From: Acidimicrobiia bacterium
Lineage (GTDB): Bacteria > Actinomycetota > Acidimicrobiia > Actinomarinales > Actinomarinaceae
Length of the DNA: 54,114 nt
Direction of reading: 5' to 3'
Assembly: GCA_028376655.1 (NCBI GenBank)
Contig: JAONAZ010000007.1
Coordinates: forward strand, 1 to 54,114
The notes under the pieces were generated by a model. That model made no database searches and was not told the origin of the DNA. It was given only the letters and a program-made list of their open reading frames with translations. The position numbers and the translations under genes were made by a program. Position 1 is the stretch's first letter, and each line of letters begins with the position of its first letter. Of the stretch, positions 10,691 to 20,614 are shown piece by piece.

Positions 10691-12858
10691 TTTCTAATTA
10701 CCTCCTCCATGCCAGAAAGTTAATGTACGTAATAATTTTTGGTGGTTTAGTTTGGTTTATTTCTTTTACTATATTTCCCGAGAATCAAATAATAAAAATT
10801 AGTGTGGGAGATGTCTCTCCTATAACATTTTCAGCACCTAATTACATAGAGATAATTGATGAAGAACAGACTGTAGTAAATAAACAAGTTGCAATTGATT
10901 CTGTAAACCCAATTTACTCCATAGATACAAAAATTAATGATTCTGTAATTGCAGGTGTTAAAGATATGTTTCTTGCTGTTATTGAAGCTAGAGTTTCTGA
11001 GACCTTAATAGTTAGTGATTCAGATATAGTTGATGAGAATACACAACCAGAAGTAAAAATTACAAACCTCACAAAACTACAACAAATCAAGAAGATTACA
11101 GAATTACTTTTATTTTCAACAATATCTACCTCGACAGTTGAGGTATTAGTTGAAATTTCAAATTATGATTTAGTAAATAAAACTAACTATCTATCACAGC
11201 TTGAGTTAGAAGCAAAAAGTCAGGCAAATGAAATATTAAACAATGGTATAAATAATGAGAATTTAAATGGACTAAGACAAAGTATTGTATCAAACCCTCC
11301 TTATTTGGATTTAACTAGTGACCTTTTCTTGTTGATACCCGAAAATCGTTTAAGGAGTACTGTTTCAGAAATAATTGCAGAGAATCTTGTCTCTAATCAA
11401 AAATTAGAGGAAGATTTATGGAATAGTAAAAAACAGCAAATTTCAGATTCGGTAGAGTCAGTAATCGTAAAGTTTTTTGAAAATGACTTGGTTATTCAAG
11501 AAGGAAATCCTGTAAGTCAAATTCAATATAATGCACTTGATAGTTTTGGTTATCTTTCTGGTGAATCACGAACTATCCAAACGGCTGCTCTACCTATTAT
11601 ATTTTCGATCTTTCTATTGATATATTTTTTATTCTGGAGATTTAATGACTCCGTCTGGAATAATGATAAAGAATTTTTATTATTACTAACTTTGATCCTT
11701 GTGGCATCTGTATTTTTAAGAGGAACATCATATTTTTCACAGACTTTAGAGCTTGATTATTTAAAATATGGCGTTCCAATTTCTTTTGTCGGTGTTGTTT
11801 CAGCTACATTATTAAACCTAAGAGCAAGCCTTGTATTGTCACTTTCGAGTGCTTTATTGGCCCTTGCCGGTGGAGGTAATATTGGTCTTTTAGCTTTAGG
11901 GGGTATTCTTTCTATTCTTCCATCAGTATTTATCTCTGAAGATATAGATAGAAGACTTTTACGTGAAAGAATAATTTATATTTCATTAACGCAACCAGTT
12001 ATATCTTTTGGGATTTACTTCTTTCTCAGAGAAGATTTCAGCCTATTTGAAGTTTTGATTACTGGTTTGATTGGTGGATTAGTAGCTAACCTGGCTGCAT
12101 TTTCATTGATTACTTATATTGAAGCAGTGTTTAAGATTACAACTAACTTTCGTTTGTCTGAACTTGCAGATAGAAATCACCCAGGATTACGATATCTTGA
12201 AGAAAAAGCATTGGGAACATTCAACCACTCTCTGGTCGTAGGTACTTTAGCTGATAGGGCTGCAAATGTAATAAATGCTAACGCACAACTTGCTAGAGCT
12301 ATGGCTTATTTTCATGATTTAGGTAAAACAGAAAATCCATCAATGTTTATAGAAAATCAATTTGGATCAAGTAACCCACATGATACATTGTCAACACAGG
12401 ATTCTTCAAATATTATTAGAGCGCATGTTACCGATGGAGTTAAGTTGGCTAAAAAATTTAAAATACCAGAAATTGTTTACTCAGGAATTATAGAACATCA
12501 CGGAGACTCTGTAATGAGATTCTTTTATGAAAAAGAAAAAACTGAAAATCCGAATGTAGATAAAAGTGATTTTAGACATTTAGGTAGAAAACCTACATCA
12601 AAAGAAACAGTAATTCTGATGTTTGCTGATGCCCTCGAAGGCGCATGCAGAGCAAGATTTTTAAACGAAGATGCAGATGAAGAAAAAATTAAAAATGTTA
12701 TTGATGAAATATTCAATGAAAAAATTTTAGATGGCCAGTTAGAAAATTCACCAATTACATTTTCTGATATTGATAAAATTAAAAAATCTTTCCAAAAAAG
12801 TTTAGAAGGTCTTTACCACCAAAGAGTAATGTATCCTGAAATATCAGAAGAAGAGTAA
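10687..12858 (+). CDS. 7TM-HD phosphodiesterase (PgpH-like; putative c-di-AMP hydrolase)
   Basis: Large extracytoplasmic domain, seven TM segments, HDIG-type domain (GTFNHSLVVGTLADRAA... AYFHDLGK...); PhoH-PgpH-YbeY order. Confidence 0.88.
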   Translation: MISNYLLHARKLMYVIIFGGLVWFISFTIFPENQIIKISVGDVSPITFSAPNYIEIIDEEQTVVNKQVAIDSVNPIYSIDTKINDSVIAGVKDMFLAVIEARVSETLIVSDSDIVDENTQPEVKITNLTKLQQIKKITELLLFSTISTSTVEVLVEISNYDLVNKTNYLSQLELEAKSQANEILNNGINNENLNGLRQSIVSNPPYLDLTSDLFLLIPENRLRSTVSEIIAENLVSNQKLEEDLWNSKKQQISDSVESVIVKFFENDLVIQEGNPVSQIQYNALDSFGYLSGESRTIQTAALPIIFSIFLLIYFLFWRFNDSVWNNDKEFLLLLTLILVASVFLRGTSYFSQTLELDYLKYGVPISFVGVVSATLLNLRASLVLSLSSALLALAGGGNIGLLALGGILSILPSVFISEDIDRRLLRERIIYISLTQPVISFGIYFFLREDFSLFEVLITGLIGGLVANLAAFSLITYIEAVFKITTNFRLSELADRNHPGLRYLEEKALGTFNHSLVVGTLADRAANVINANAQLARAMAYFHDLGKTENPSMFIENQFGSSNPHDTLSTQDSSNIIRAHVTDGVKLAKKFKIPEIVYSGIIEHHGDSVMRFFYEKEKTENPNVDKSDFRHLGRKPTSKETVILMFADALEGACRARFLNEDADEEKIKNVIDEIFNEKILDGQLENSPITFSDIDKIKKSFQKSLEGLYHQRVMYPEISEEE

Positions 12859-12859
12859 C

Positions 12860-13312
12860 TTGAGAGTTAATTTCAGTGGATATTTCTACAGGGAAGAAAA
12901 AATAAAGATTAAAAATGCAATTGACGTATTTGATACATTTTTTAAAATTTCTAATAATTTTTCATTTAATTTAAATTCGGTCTCCAAAGATGAGATTTCT
13001 ATTCTAAATTTTGAATATTTTAATAAAAAAGGCCCAACTGATGTTTTATCATTTCCACTCTTTTCTGGAATTGAAGAGATACAACAATTAAATCAAAAAA
13101 ATGAAGACACTTTAGGAGATATGTTTTTTTGTAGGCCAATTTTAAAGAAAAATGCAGCTGTATATCATAAATCTTTAACAGAGGAGTTGCAGCTAGTATT
13201 AGTTCATGGACTTCTGCATTTAGTTGGTTATTCACATACAGAGGAAATAGAATTACAAAAAATTGAAAATACAATATTAGATAAGGTGTGGAGTGGATTC
13301 AAAAAAAATTAA
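12860..13312 (+). CDS. ybeY: Endoribonuclease YbeY
   Basis: GLLHLVGYSHTEEIE metal-binding motif (HGxxHLxGYxH); TTG start. Confidence 0.92.
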   Translation: MRVNFSGYFYREEKIKIKNAIDVFDTFFKISNNFSFNLNSVSKDEISILNFEYFNKKGPTDVLSFPLFSGIEEIQQLNQKNEDTLGDMFFCRPILKKNAAVYHKSLTEELQLVLVHGLLHLVGYSHTEEIELQKIENTILDKVWSGFKKN

Positions 13313-14003
13313 TCTTAATCATATAGCCATAATTATGGATGGAAATGGACGATGGGCTCAAGATAAAGGTCTAGAAAGGACCCAAGGACATGCAGCGGGT
13401 GAACTATCCCTATCCAGAACAATCCATTGGGCTTTAGAAAATAATATAAAATGGTTGACTGTTTATGCATTTTCAACTGAAAATTGGATGAGAAGTTCAG
13501 ATGAGGTTGAATTTTTAATGTTTTTTAATAGAGACCTTCTTACACGAAGAAGAGATGAATTTAATAAATTAGGTGTACGTTTTCATTTTTTAGGAGATCT
13601 CGAGGACAACAAGATTCCAAATGAAAATAAAGTGCTTATGTTAGAAACTGAAAAAATAACATCTTCAAATACCGAATTGAACTTAGTATTCGCATTTAAT
13701 TACGGCTCCAAGACAGAAATTCACAGCAGTGTCCAAAAATTTATAGATGCTAATAAAGTTAATGTTGGAATTGAATTTATAGAGAGTGAATTCAGAAATT
13801 ATATGTATATTCCAAATATGCCAGATCCAGATCTTCTAATAAGGACTGCAGGAGAACAGAGGTTAAGTAACTTTCTACTGTATCAACTTAGCTACACTGA
13901 ACTTATGTTTTTTGAAACTCTTTGGCCAGAATTTGGGGATAAAGAACTTAATCAGGCTGTAGAGGAATTTTCAAAAAGAAAGAGAACTTATGGAAAAGCC
14001 TAA
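13293..14003 (+). CDS. uppS: Isoprenyl / undecaprenyl diphosphate synthase
   Basis: HIAIIMDGNGRWAQDKGLERTQGHAAG; DPDLLIRTAGEQRLSNFLLYQLSYTEL. Confidence 0.97.
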   Translation: MDSKKINLNHIAIIMDGNGRWAQDKGLERTQGHAAGELSLSRTIHWALENNIKWLTVYAFSTENWMRSSDEVEFLMFFNRDLLTRRRDEFNKLGVRFHFLGDLEDNKIPNENKVLMLETEKITSSNTELNLVFAFNYGSKTEIHSSVQKFIDANKVNVGIEFIESEFRNYMYIPNMPDPDLLIRTAGEQRLSNFLLYQLSYTELMFFETLWPEFGDKELNQAVEEFSKRKRTYGKA

Positions 14004-15288
14004 CAAAGAATTATTTGAAAAAATAGTAAAGATTGCTCAAAATAGAGGCTTCATATTCAATGCATCCTCAATTTATGGTGGATTAAGAAGTTCCTATGAT
14101 TATGGTCCACTTGGAACATTACTAAAGAATAATATATCAAATCTTTGGTGGAAGTCATTAAAAACCTCAGAAGTTAAAATTTATCCTGTAGACACTGCCA
14201 TCATTCAAAGTAGTGAAGTCTGGAAAGCTTCAGGCCATCTGAGTGAATTCTCTGACCCAATGGTAGAGTGTAAAAGCTGCAACTCTAGATTTAGAAGTGA
14301 TTCTGAACCAGAAGACTTATGTTGTGAAAGTCAAGACTTAACAGAGCCAAAAAACTTTAATTTAATGTTTGAAACAAATATTGGTCCAGTGCAAAACGAA
14401 AATTCAAAAGTATTTTTACGACCTGAAACTGCACAAGGTATTTTTGTTAATTTTGAAAATGTCCTTAGAACAATGAGAGCTAAGCTACCTTTTGGTATTG
14501 CTAATATTGGAAAATCATTTAGAAATGAAATAACCCCTGGCCAATTTGTTTTCAGAACAAGAGAGTTTGAACAAATGGAAATAGAATTTTTCTGTAAAGA
14601 AGAAGAATCAGAAAAATGGATGCAATACTGGACTCAGAAAAGATTAGATTGGTACAAAGAACTAGGATTGAAAGAAAATTTATTACGTTTAAGATCTCAT
14701 GAATCTGATGAGTTAGCTCATTATGCTGAGGCTACAACAGACATAGAGTATCTCTATCCATGGGGATGGGGAGAATTAGAGGGGATTGCTAATCGTGGAA
14801 ATTACGACCTCACAGCACATCAAGAAAAAAGCGGAAAAGATCTTACTTATTTTGATCCTACAGATAACTCTAAATACTTACCATCAGTTATTGAGCCTGC
14901 AGGTGGACTCACCAGAACAGTATTTGCAATTCTATTATCCACATATGAAGAAGAAGAGCTTGATAGTGGTGATGTAAGAACACTATTTAAGATGAGTTTT
15001 GATATTGCACCAATTCAAATTGCAATATTGCCACTGAGTAAAAAAGATGAACTAATAAGTGTCTGTGATGAAATTGAAACGACCTTGTCACCTTTTTACA
15101 GAACAGAGATAGATTTGACACAATCAATTGGAAAAAGATATAGAAGACAAGATGAAATAGGAACTCCAAATTGTATAACAGTAGATTTTGATACATTAGA
15201 TGATAAATGCGTAACAATTAGAAATAGAGATACGATGGCACAGGAAAGAATTCAAATAACCTCATTGATTGAATATTTTCAAAGTTGA
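13990..15288 (+). CDS. glyQS: Glycyl-tRNA synthetase (single-chain, alpha2 type)
   Basis: SSIYGGLRSSYDYGPLGTLLKNN; FRNEITPGQFVFRTREFEQMEIEFF; anticodon-binding C-terminus. Confidence 0.96.
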   Translation: MEKPNKELFEKIVKIAQNRGFIFNASSIYGGLRSSYDYGPLGTLLKNNISNLWWKSLKTSEVKIYPVDTAIIQSSEVWKASGHLSEFSDPMVECKSCNSRFRSDSEPEDLCCESQDLTEPKNFNLMFETNIGPVQNENSKVFLRPETAQGIFVNFENVLRTMRAKLPFGIANIGKSFRNEITPGQFVFRTREFEQMEIEFFCKEEESEKWMQYWTQKRLDWYKELGLKENLLRLRSHESDELAHYAEATTDIEYLYPWGWGELEGIANRGNYDLTAHQEKSGKDLTYFDPTDNSKYLPSVIEPAGGLTRTVFAILLSTYEEEELDSGDVRTLFKMSFDIAPIQIAILPLSKKDELISVCDEIETTLSPFYRTEIDLTQSIGKRYRRQDEIGTPNCITVDFDTLDDKCVTIRNRDTMAQERIQITSLIEYFQS

Positions 15289-15289
15289 T

Positions 15290-16933
15290 ATGGGTATTGC
15301 TAAAGATTCAATAGAGTCCTTAAAACTAAAAGCTAAAATAAGCGATTTTATACTAACTTCAACAACGGGAAAAATACGTGGTAATAAGGGAATGGCAATA
15401 TGTCCATTTCATGGAGAAAAGACAGCAAGTATGAGTTTTACTGATGAGGAAAACTTATTTCATTGTTTCGGATGTAAAGAAGGTGGGGATATATTTAAAT
15501 ATGTCCAATTAATAAATAATATTGAATTCCAAGAATCAGTTGAAATGGTTGCCGATAAATATTCTTTCAATCTCAAGTACACAGATTCACAATTTGAATC
15601 AAACCAGAAGAGTTTAATTCAAACAATGAAAGTAATTTCGGATTATTTTAAAAACAATATTCAAGAAACGATCTCAGTTAAACCTGAGAAGTATTTGAGT
15701 TCTAGAAAAATTGACAGCAGTTCAATCGGAAAATTTAATTTAGGATTTGCTGAATTAGACGAAAAAATTTTTTACGATTTCTGTACTAAAAATAGCATAA
15801 CTAAGCAGAACTTAAAATCTTTGGGCCTTTTAAGTGAAAAGGAAAATTTATTATTTAGAGAAAGGATATTATTTCCAATAACAAACTTTAGAACAGAAGT
15901 AGTAGCTTTTGGAGGCAGAGCATTGAATGACTTTGGCCCTAAATATCTCAATTCTGCAGAGTCTCAAATATACAAGAAAAACAGAACTTTATATTTTACC
16001 GCTGGCTTCTTGAAAAGTGTTAAAGACCTCGATGAAATTATTGTAGTTGAAGGATATTTTGATGTGCTTGCATTTAATCTGTTGGGCTATTCAAATGTTG
16101 CATCTCCTTCTGGAACTGCTTTAACTCAACTACAACTTGAACAATTAGCAAAATATACATCCAATGTTACTTTATGTTTTGATAATGATGAAGCAGGTGT
16201 TAATGCAACAATTAGAATGCTTGAGTTAAAAAATAACATTTCAAAGGATTTAAACCTCACCAGCATAGTGTTGCCTAATCACTACAAAGATATTGGTGAG
16301 TATTATGAAGATGGGAAAAATGATGTTCGTTCATTACTGAATGGTAAAGTTGATTTAATAGATTTTTCCATCGATACAATAATTAGAAAACAAGATACAG
16401 TTGATAAACGTAAAATATTTACTGAGTTCAAAAAACTAATCAGCACATTAAGTCCATTAGACCAGGACTATGCTTTTGATAAGCTTTCAGTAAAAATTAA
16501 TACACCAAAAGATGTATTAATTAAAGAGTTGCGACATAAAAAAAATACTAAAACTTCAGATAAATTCACATCAGCACTAAAAGACAAGAATAAACATATT
16601 GAATCATTTAAAGATATCTTTTTAGCAAGTTTAATTAAAAATAATTTTCAGACAGTACTTGATTTTCAAGACCTTTTTGATTCCAGCGAAGATATGTACG
16701 ATACAGTTATGAAGCTTCAGTCTCCTAAAAGTTCTAATCTTCTAGATGGGTATAAAAACATCTCTTTTACAGAAGAACAACTTAGCGAAGCAATTTCAAG
16801 ATTGTACATACATTTTTTTGAAATTAAAATTAACCTTCTGATTCTTCAGTTAGAAGAATCAAATAATACAGATATTTTTGCTGAAATTGAAAATCTAAAA
16901 AAGAAAATTGAAAATTATCAGAATACCCTTTAA
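15290..16933 (+). CDS. dnaG: DNA primase
   Basis: CPFHGEKTASMSFTDEENLFHCFGCKEGGDIF zinc finger; Toprim EGYFDVLAF/FDNDEAG; ATG at 15290 (MGIAKDSIE) chosen over the track start 15269. Confidence 0.95.
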   Translation: MGIAKDSIESLKLKAKISDFILTSTTGKIRGNKGMAICPFHGEKTASMSFTDEENLFHCFGCKEGGDIFKYVQLINNIEFQESVEMVADKYSFNLKYTDSQFESNQKSLIQTMKVISDYFKNNIQETISVKPEKYLSSRKIDSSSIGKFNLGFAELDEKIFYDFCTKNSITKQNLKSLGLLSEKENLLFRERILFPITNFRTEVVAFGGRALNDFGPKYLNSAESQIYKKNRTLYFTAGFLKSVKDLDEIIVVEGYFDVLAFNLLGYSNVASPSGTALTQLQLEQLAKYTSNVTLCFDNDEAGVNATIRMLELKNNISKDLNLTSIVLPNHYKDIGEYYEDGKNDVRSLLNGKVDLIDFSIDTIIRKQDTVDKRKIFTEFKKLISTLSPLDQDYAFDKLSVKINTPKDVLIKELRHKKNTKTSDKFTSALKDKNKHIESFKDIFLASLIKNNFQTVLDFQDLFDSSEDMYDTVMKLQSPKSSNLLDGYKNISFTEEQLSEAISRLYIHFFEIKINLLILQLEESNNTDIFAEIENLKKKIENYQNTL

Positions 16934-16956
16934 TTCATAGTATTATTAATTTGCTA

Positions 16957-17028
16957 TCCGAGGTAGCTCAATGGCAGAGCAGCGGACTGTTAATCCGTTG
17001 GTTGTGGGTTCAAGTCCCACCCTCGGAG
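16957..17028 (+). tRNA. tRNA-Asn (GTT)
   Basis: TCCGAGG...CCTCGGA acceptor stem, anticodon loop CTGTTAA, GGTTCAAGTCC T-arm; CCA not encoded. Confidence 0.95.
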
Positions 17029-17094
17029 CAAATTATTGTCAACAGATTTATAATCATGTATATAATTAAATAATAAATAGTTATTAGGAGGAAT

Positions 17095-17385
17095 ATGTCA
17101 GAAGCGTTAGATTTTGTAAAGAAAAATATGGAGGGAAAAGACCTCAGTATTTTACCTGGGTCAATAAAGTGGGTTGTTGACTCTCAAATAGTGTATATGA
17201 GTCCTGAGGGTAGTGAAGTAACTGAAGAGGATGCTGAAGCAGCCTGTACCATTACAACCAATATGGAAACATTTAAAGGTATGTATGATAAATCCGTTAG
17301 TCCCCAAGCAGCTTTTATGACAGGGAAGATTAAAATTGCAGGAGATATGGGGATTGCACTTAAGTTGCAGTCAGTCATAGGATAG
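17095..17385 (+). CDS. SCP2 sterol-binding-domain protein (single domain)
   Basis: CTITTNMETFKGMYDKSVSPQAAFMTGKIKIAGDMGIALKLQ typical SCP2 C-terminus; AGGAGG SD. Confidence 0.88.
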   Translation: MSEALDFVKKNMEGKDLSILPGSIKWVVDSQIVYMSPEGSEVTEEDAEAACTITTNMETFKGMYDKSVSPQAAFMTGKIKIAGDMGIALKLQSVIG

Positions 17386-17390
17386 AATCA

Positions 17391-17464
17391 GGGCCTGTAG
17401 CTCAGTTGGTTAGAGCAACGGACTCATAATCCGTCGGTCGCAGGTTCGAGTCCTGCCGGGCCCA
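17391..17464 (+). tRNA. tRNA with CAT anticodon (elongator Met or Ile2)
   Basis: GGGCCTG...CGGGCCC acceptor stem, anticodon loop CTCATAA, GGTTCGAGTCC T-arm; CCA not encoded. Confidence 0.93.
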
Positions 17465-17465
17465 C

Positions 17466-19457
17466 TTGAAAACATTTATGAAATCTAAAACTATAAATGT
17501 CCGATCTATTGGATTATTATTTGCAACGACCTTGCTAATCCCACCAAATTATGGACTAGACATTCTAGGAATAAACTTTGAGGATCTACCGTCAATAGTT
17601 TTATTTTTATATTTACTGTTTAAGAAAATTAGAAATAGTAACTCTGCTTCTAAAACAGATAAATTATTTTTATTATTCATTATCTCGTTTATTTTGTATT
17701 CAAATATTTTTGCCGAAAATTTTGAAATATTCAACCAGACAAACATAAGATTCTATTTCTACTTTATTATGACTTATTTATGTGTTGAGGTATTTAATAA
17801 TAACAATGAAAGTTTAATCAAAATTTTTGAACCACTTTCATTTGTAATGATTGCCAATTTCATAGTTGTTATTTTTCAGATTGAGCTCCCTGGTACTATA
17901 GATGGCTGGATACTTAATAATTCTGGTAGCCAAAACCCCTTAACATCTGGACGGTTAGGTGGATTTCAAGGTGGAGGTCCAAATGTAATTGGAATCTTTT
18001 GCACTCTTTATATTCTTTTATGTATATACAAAGCAACAACTTCAGATAATATTTTAGAATATTTAATTAGAAATAAACTAAATTCATTTCTTATAATTAT
18101 TTCAGTTTTCAATCTTTATATAACTTTTTCAAGAGGTTCATATCTAGCATTATTCGTGGGGTTACTGATATTACTTTTTTATACAAAATCATTTTCTAAA
18201 AGACATAAGGTTTACATTCTTATTTCAGTCACACTTTTTGCAAGTATAGTTATTTTTTTGTTTCCCTCCATCTTTCTAAAGCAGTCAAATAGAAGTTTTT
18301 TAAATAATCTGGCAATAAATAATATACAGCTATTCGAGGGAACAGGTGGAGGTAATTACATTAAAGAAGTTTATAGAGAATACTTACTTGGACTTGATGA
18401 AGATGAAATTTTCGAAAAATTTAATATAGTTTATTCTGATAAAGATAGAAGCATTATTCTTCCTAATTCTGAAGAAGAAGTAGATGAACCTGCTGAAGGA
18501 TATTTGAAGCTAGAATTTGACTACAAAGATGGATTGCTTCCAAGATCAGTAATATCTTTTTTCCATTCTAAAAATGGTACCGAATGGATACAGAGTGGCT
18601 CTAATCATACAAATGGTTCAATAATCGAACTGATTGACAATGATTCTTTCTTTGAAGTAGGAGGTTGGGCCGATGGACAATCACCTGGTGGGTCCTACCT
18701 AGATGGATATATTAAAAAAGTCGATATTACCAGCATTAATGGTTACTACTCTTACGAGTTAAATGAAGAAAATAGAGATGAGGAATACTTTATTTTCTTA
18801 CCTACAACAGATGATTATTACGACAATAGAAATGATGGAAAAATTGTTTATACAAGTGATGGTGTGAAATTAAAAAGGCCAAGAAGTTATTGGATAGCAA
18901 TTCCAAATAAAGTATCTCTTTCACAACAAGATTTTGAGATAGTAGTACAGCTTAAATTAAACAATATTCCAAAAGGAAATGAAACCATATTTAGTCAGAG
19001 CTCAATTATTAGTACTTCAAAGTCTACTAATAACCAGTCATGGAAATGGTCCATTGTCGACGGAAGGATGTACTTTTTTTGGGTTGAAGATATTATTAGT
19101 GGATATTCCAATTATCTTGGAGGTCAAAGCCTTAGATCGGGAAAACTAATAACTGATAATGGTCAATTTCGATCGATCACATCTGATTTTTCATTATCAC
19201 AATATGATGAAATTACTACCTCTCACAACGGGTTTTTGACAATGGCTGTGGAGTACGGATTGATACCAGTAGCTTTAATTGTGATTTCTATTCTCTACTC
19301 AATTATTAAAAATGCAAATTACAAAAATCATTTTGAAATAACTATTATTTTGGCATTGTTGACTCAAAACTTAACGAATGACTTGATATATTCACCAGAT
19401 GTAGCAATCTATTTTTGGATAATACCTATTTATTTTGTGACTAAGGATAGGGATTAA
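17466..19457 (+). CDS. O-antigen ligase/polymerase (Wzy/WaaL-like) membrane protein with a large extracytoplasmic insertion
   Basis: Multiple TM segments, RLGGFQGGGPN, TFSRGSYLAL, HNGFLTMAVEYGLIP motif; ~300 aa soluble region before the HN motif. Start may be TTG 17466 or ATG 17478. Confidence 0.75.
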   Translation: MKTFMKSKTINVRSIGLLFATTLLIPPNYGLDILGINFEDLPSIVLFLYLLFKKIRNSNSASKTDKLFLLFIISFILYSNIFAENFEIFNQTNIRFYFYFIMTYLCVEVFNNNNESLIKIFEPLSFVMIANFIVVIFQIELPGTIDGWILNNSGSQNPLTSGRLGGFQGGGPNVIGIFCTLYILLCIYKATTSDNILEYLIRNKLNSFLIIISVFNLYITFSRGSYLALFVGLLILLFYTKSFSKRHKVYILISVTLFASIVIFLFPSIFLKQSNRSFLNNLAINNIQLFEGTGGGNYIKEVYREYLLGLDEDEIFEKFNIVYSDKDRSIILPNSEEEVDEPAEGYLKLEFDYKDGLLPRSVISFFHSKNGTEWIQSGSNHTNGSIIELIDNDSFFEVGGWADGQSPGGSYLDGYIKKVDITSINGYYSYELNEENRDEEYFIFLPTTDDYYDNRNDGKIVYTSDGVKLKRPRSYWIAIPNKVSLSQQDFEIVVQLKLNNIPKGNETIFSQSSIISTSKSTNNQSWKWSIVDGRMYFFWVEDIISGYSNYLGGQSLRSGKLITDNGQFRSITSDFSLSQYDEITTSHNGFLTMAVEYGLIPVALIVISILYSIIKNANYKNHFEITIILALLTQNLTNDLIYSPDVAIYFWIIPIYFVTKDRD

Positions 19458-20575
19458 GAACTGATAAGACCAATTTTTTGAGCAAATTCAGAAAAGTTTT
19501 CAGATATTATTAGTACTTGCCTTCCATCTGAAAGTTCATATGGTGATGTTGGCATAGATATTTTTTCAATATTTTCAAAATTTATGTCTTTAAAATTCCA
19601 CAGCGTATTTATTGCCGTGTTTAAAGTAAGTTTGTCATCAGTAACAAATGAATTTTCTAGTGCATTAATAAAGTTATTTAATTCTGTAAGTGATTTGAAG
19701 TCATTTAATCTTTTTAATAATTGTAATATTATATATTGTTGACGTTCGTTTCTAGATAAGTCACTGACACCATCCATCTTTCTCCACTCTGAAGCATCCT
19801 CACCCTTTTCATTTAGAATTTTTTCTCCAACTAAAACTTCAGTATTTCTTGACACGACCCAATTTAATGCAGTAGGTCCATTCACAACCTGGCATCCTTT
19901 TTGTAATTCAAAAGAGTATCCCTCTTTTTGTGTTTGGTTAACACAAATCTCAATACCCTCAAAAGAGTCAATTATATTTTCGAAACCTTCAAAATTGAAA
20001 CTTGCAAAGTGATCTATCCTAATTCCTGTTATATTTTTTACAGCTACTGCTAAGTTTTCAGCGTTATTACCACAGCTATTTTGTGAATAAGTCCCATTTA
20101 TTCTTTCAAGATTTTCAGTACATGCATTTACTATAAGTGTGTCTCTGGGAACTGATAGTAAGAAATGATTACTTGTAACTTCGTTAATAAGTCCAACTAT
20201 GATTACATCAGCCCTCTGACCTTCAACAAAACCCCTTGAAGCTGAAGAATTATCATCTCTTTCATCACTACCTATCAGTAGATATGCTTTAAATCCATTT
20301 ATATCACTTTTAGCCTTATTGTGAACAAGAAGTTTTTCGATCTCAGATTGTTCAGACTCAGTTATTTCAGGAATGGGTTTAGTTATATTATTTTCTTCAC
20401 TTGTTTCATTACTTTCAAGAGGTTTTGTAGTATTTGTTGTAACTTCCGATAGATTTTCAACCCTTTCAGGATTGAACTCTTGTGTTTCAAAACTTGGTAG
20501 TATTGTAAATATTACTAAAGCAGCAGAAAATAAAATCCCTAATAATAAGTAAGTGTATTTATTTAAAATATTCAT
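19454..20575 (-). CDS. LytR-CpsA-Psr (LCP) family glycopolymer ligase
   Basis: N-terminal TM; AYLLIGSDERDD, RADVIIVGLINE, LLSVPRDT, GIRIDHFASFNFEGFENIID. Confidence 0.92.
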   Translation of the reverse strand: MNILNKYTYLLLGILFSAALVIFTILPSFETQEFNPERVENLSEVTTNTTKPLESNETSEENNITKPIPEITESEQSEIEKLLVHNKAKSDINGFKAYLLIGSDERDDNSSASRGFVEGQRADVIIVGLINEVTSNHFLLSVPRDTLIVNACTENLERINGTYSQNSCGNNAENLAVAVKNITGIRIDHFASFNFEGFENIIDSFEGIEICVNQTQKEGYSFELQKGCQVVNGPTALNWVVSRNTEVLVGEKILNEKGEDASEWRKMDGVSDLSRNERQQYIILQLLKRLNDFKSLTELNNFINALENSFVTDDKLTLNTAINTLWNFKDINFENIEKISMPTSPYELSDGRQVLIISENFSEFAQKIGLISS

Positions 20576-20601
20576 GTTAAACCAAAAACTAAGTATAACT
20601 C

Positions 20602-20607
20602 TATAAT
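20602..20607 (+). promoter_or_regulatory. Putative -10 (TATAAT) for leaderless nucleotidyltransferase gene
   Basis: Perfect -10 consensus, first T 13 nt before GTG 20615. Confidence 0.6.
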
Positions 20608-20614
20608 AAATTTT

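Noticed and set aside
17049-17054. TATAAT upstream of the SCP2 gene considered as a leaderless -10
   Set aside because: Too far from the ATG at 17095, which has a strong AGGAGG SD; TTGTCA at 17036 is only 7 nt away, so not a proper -35/-10 pair.
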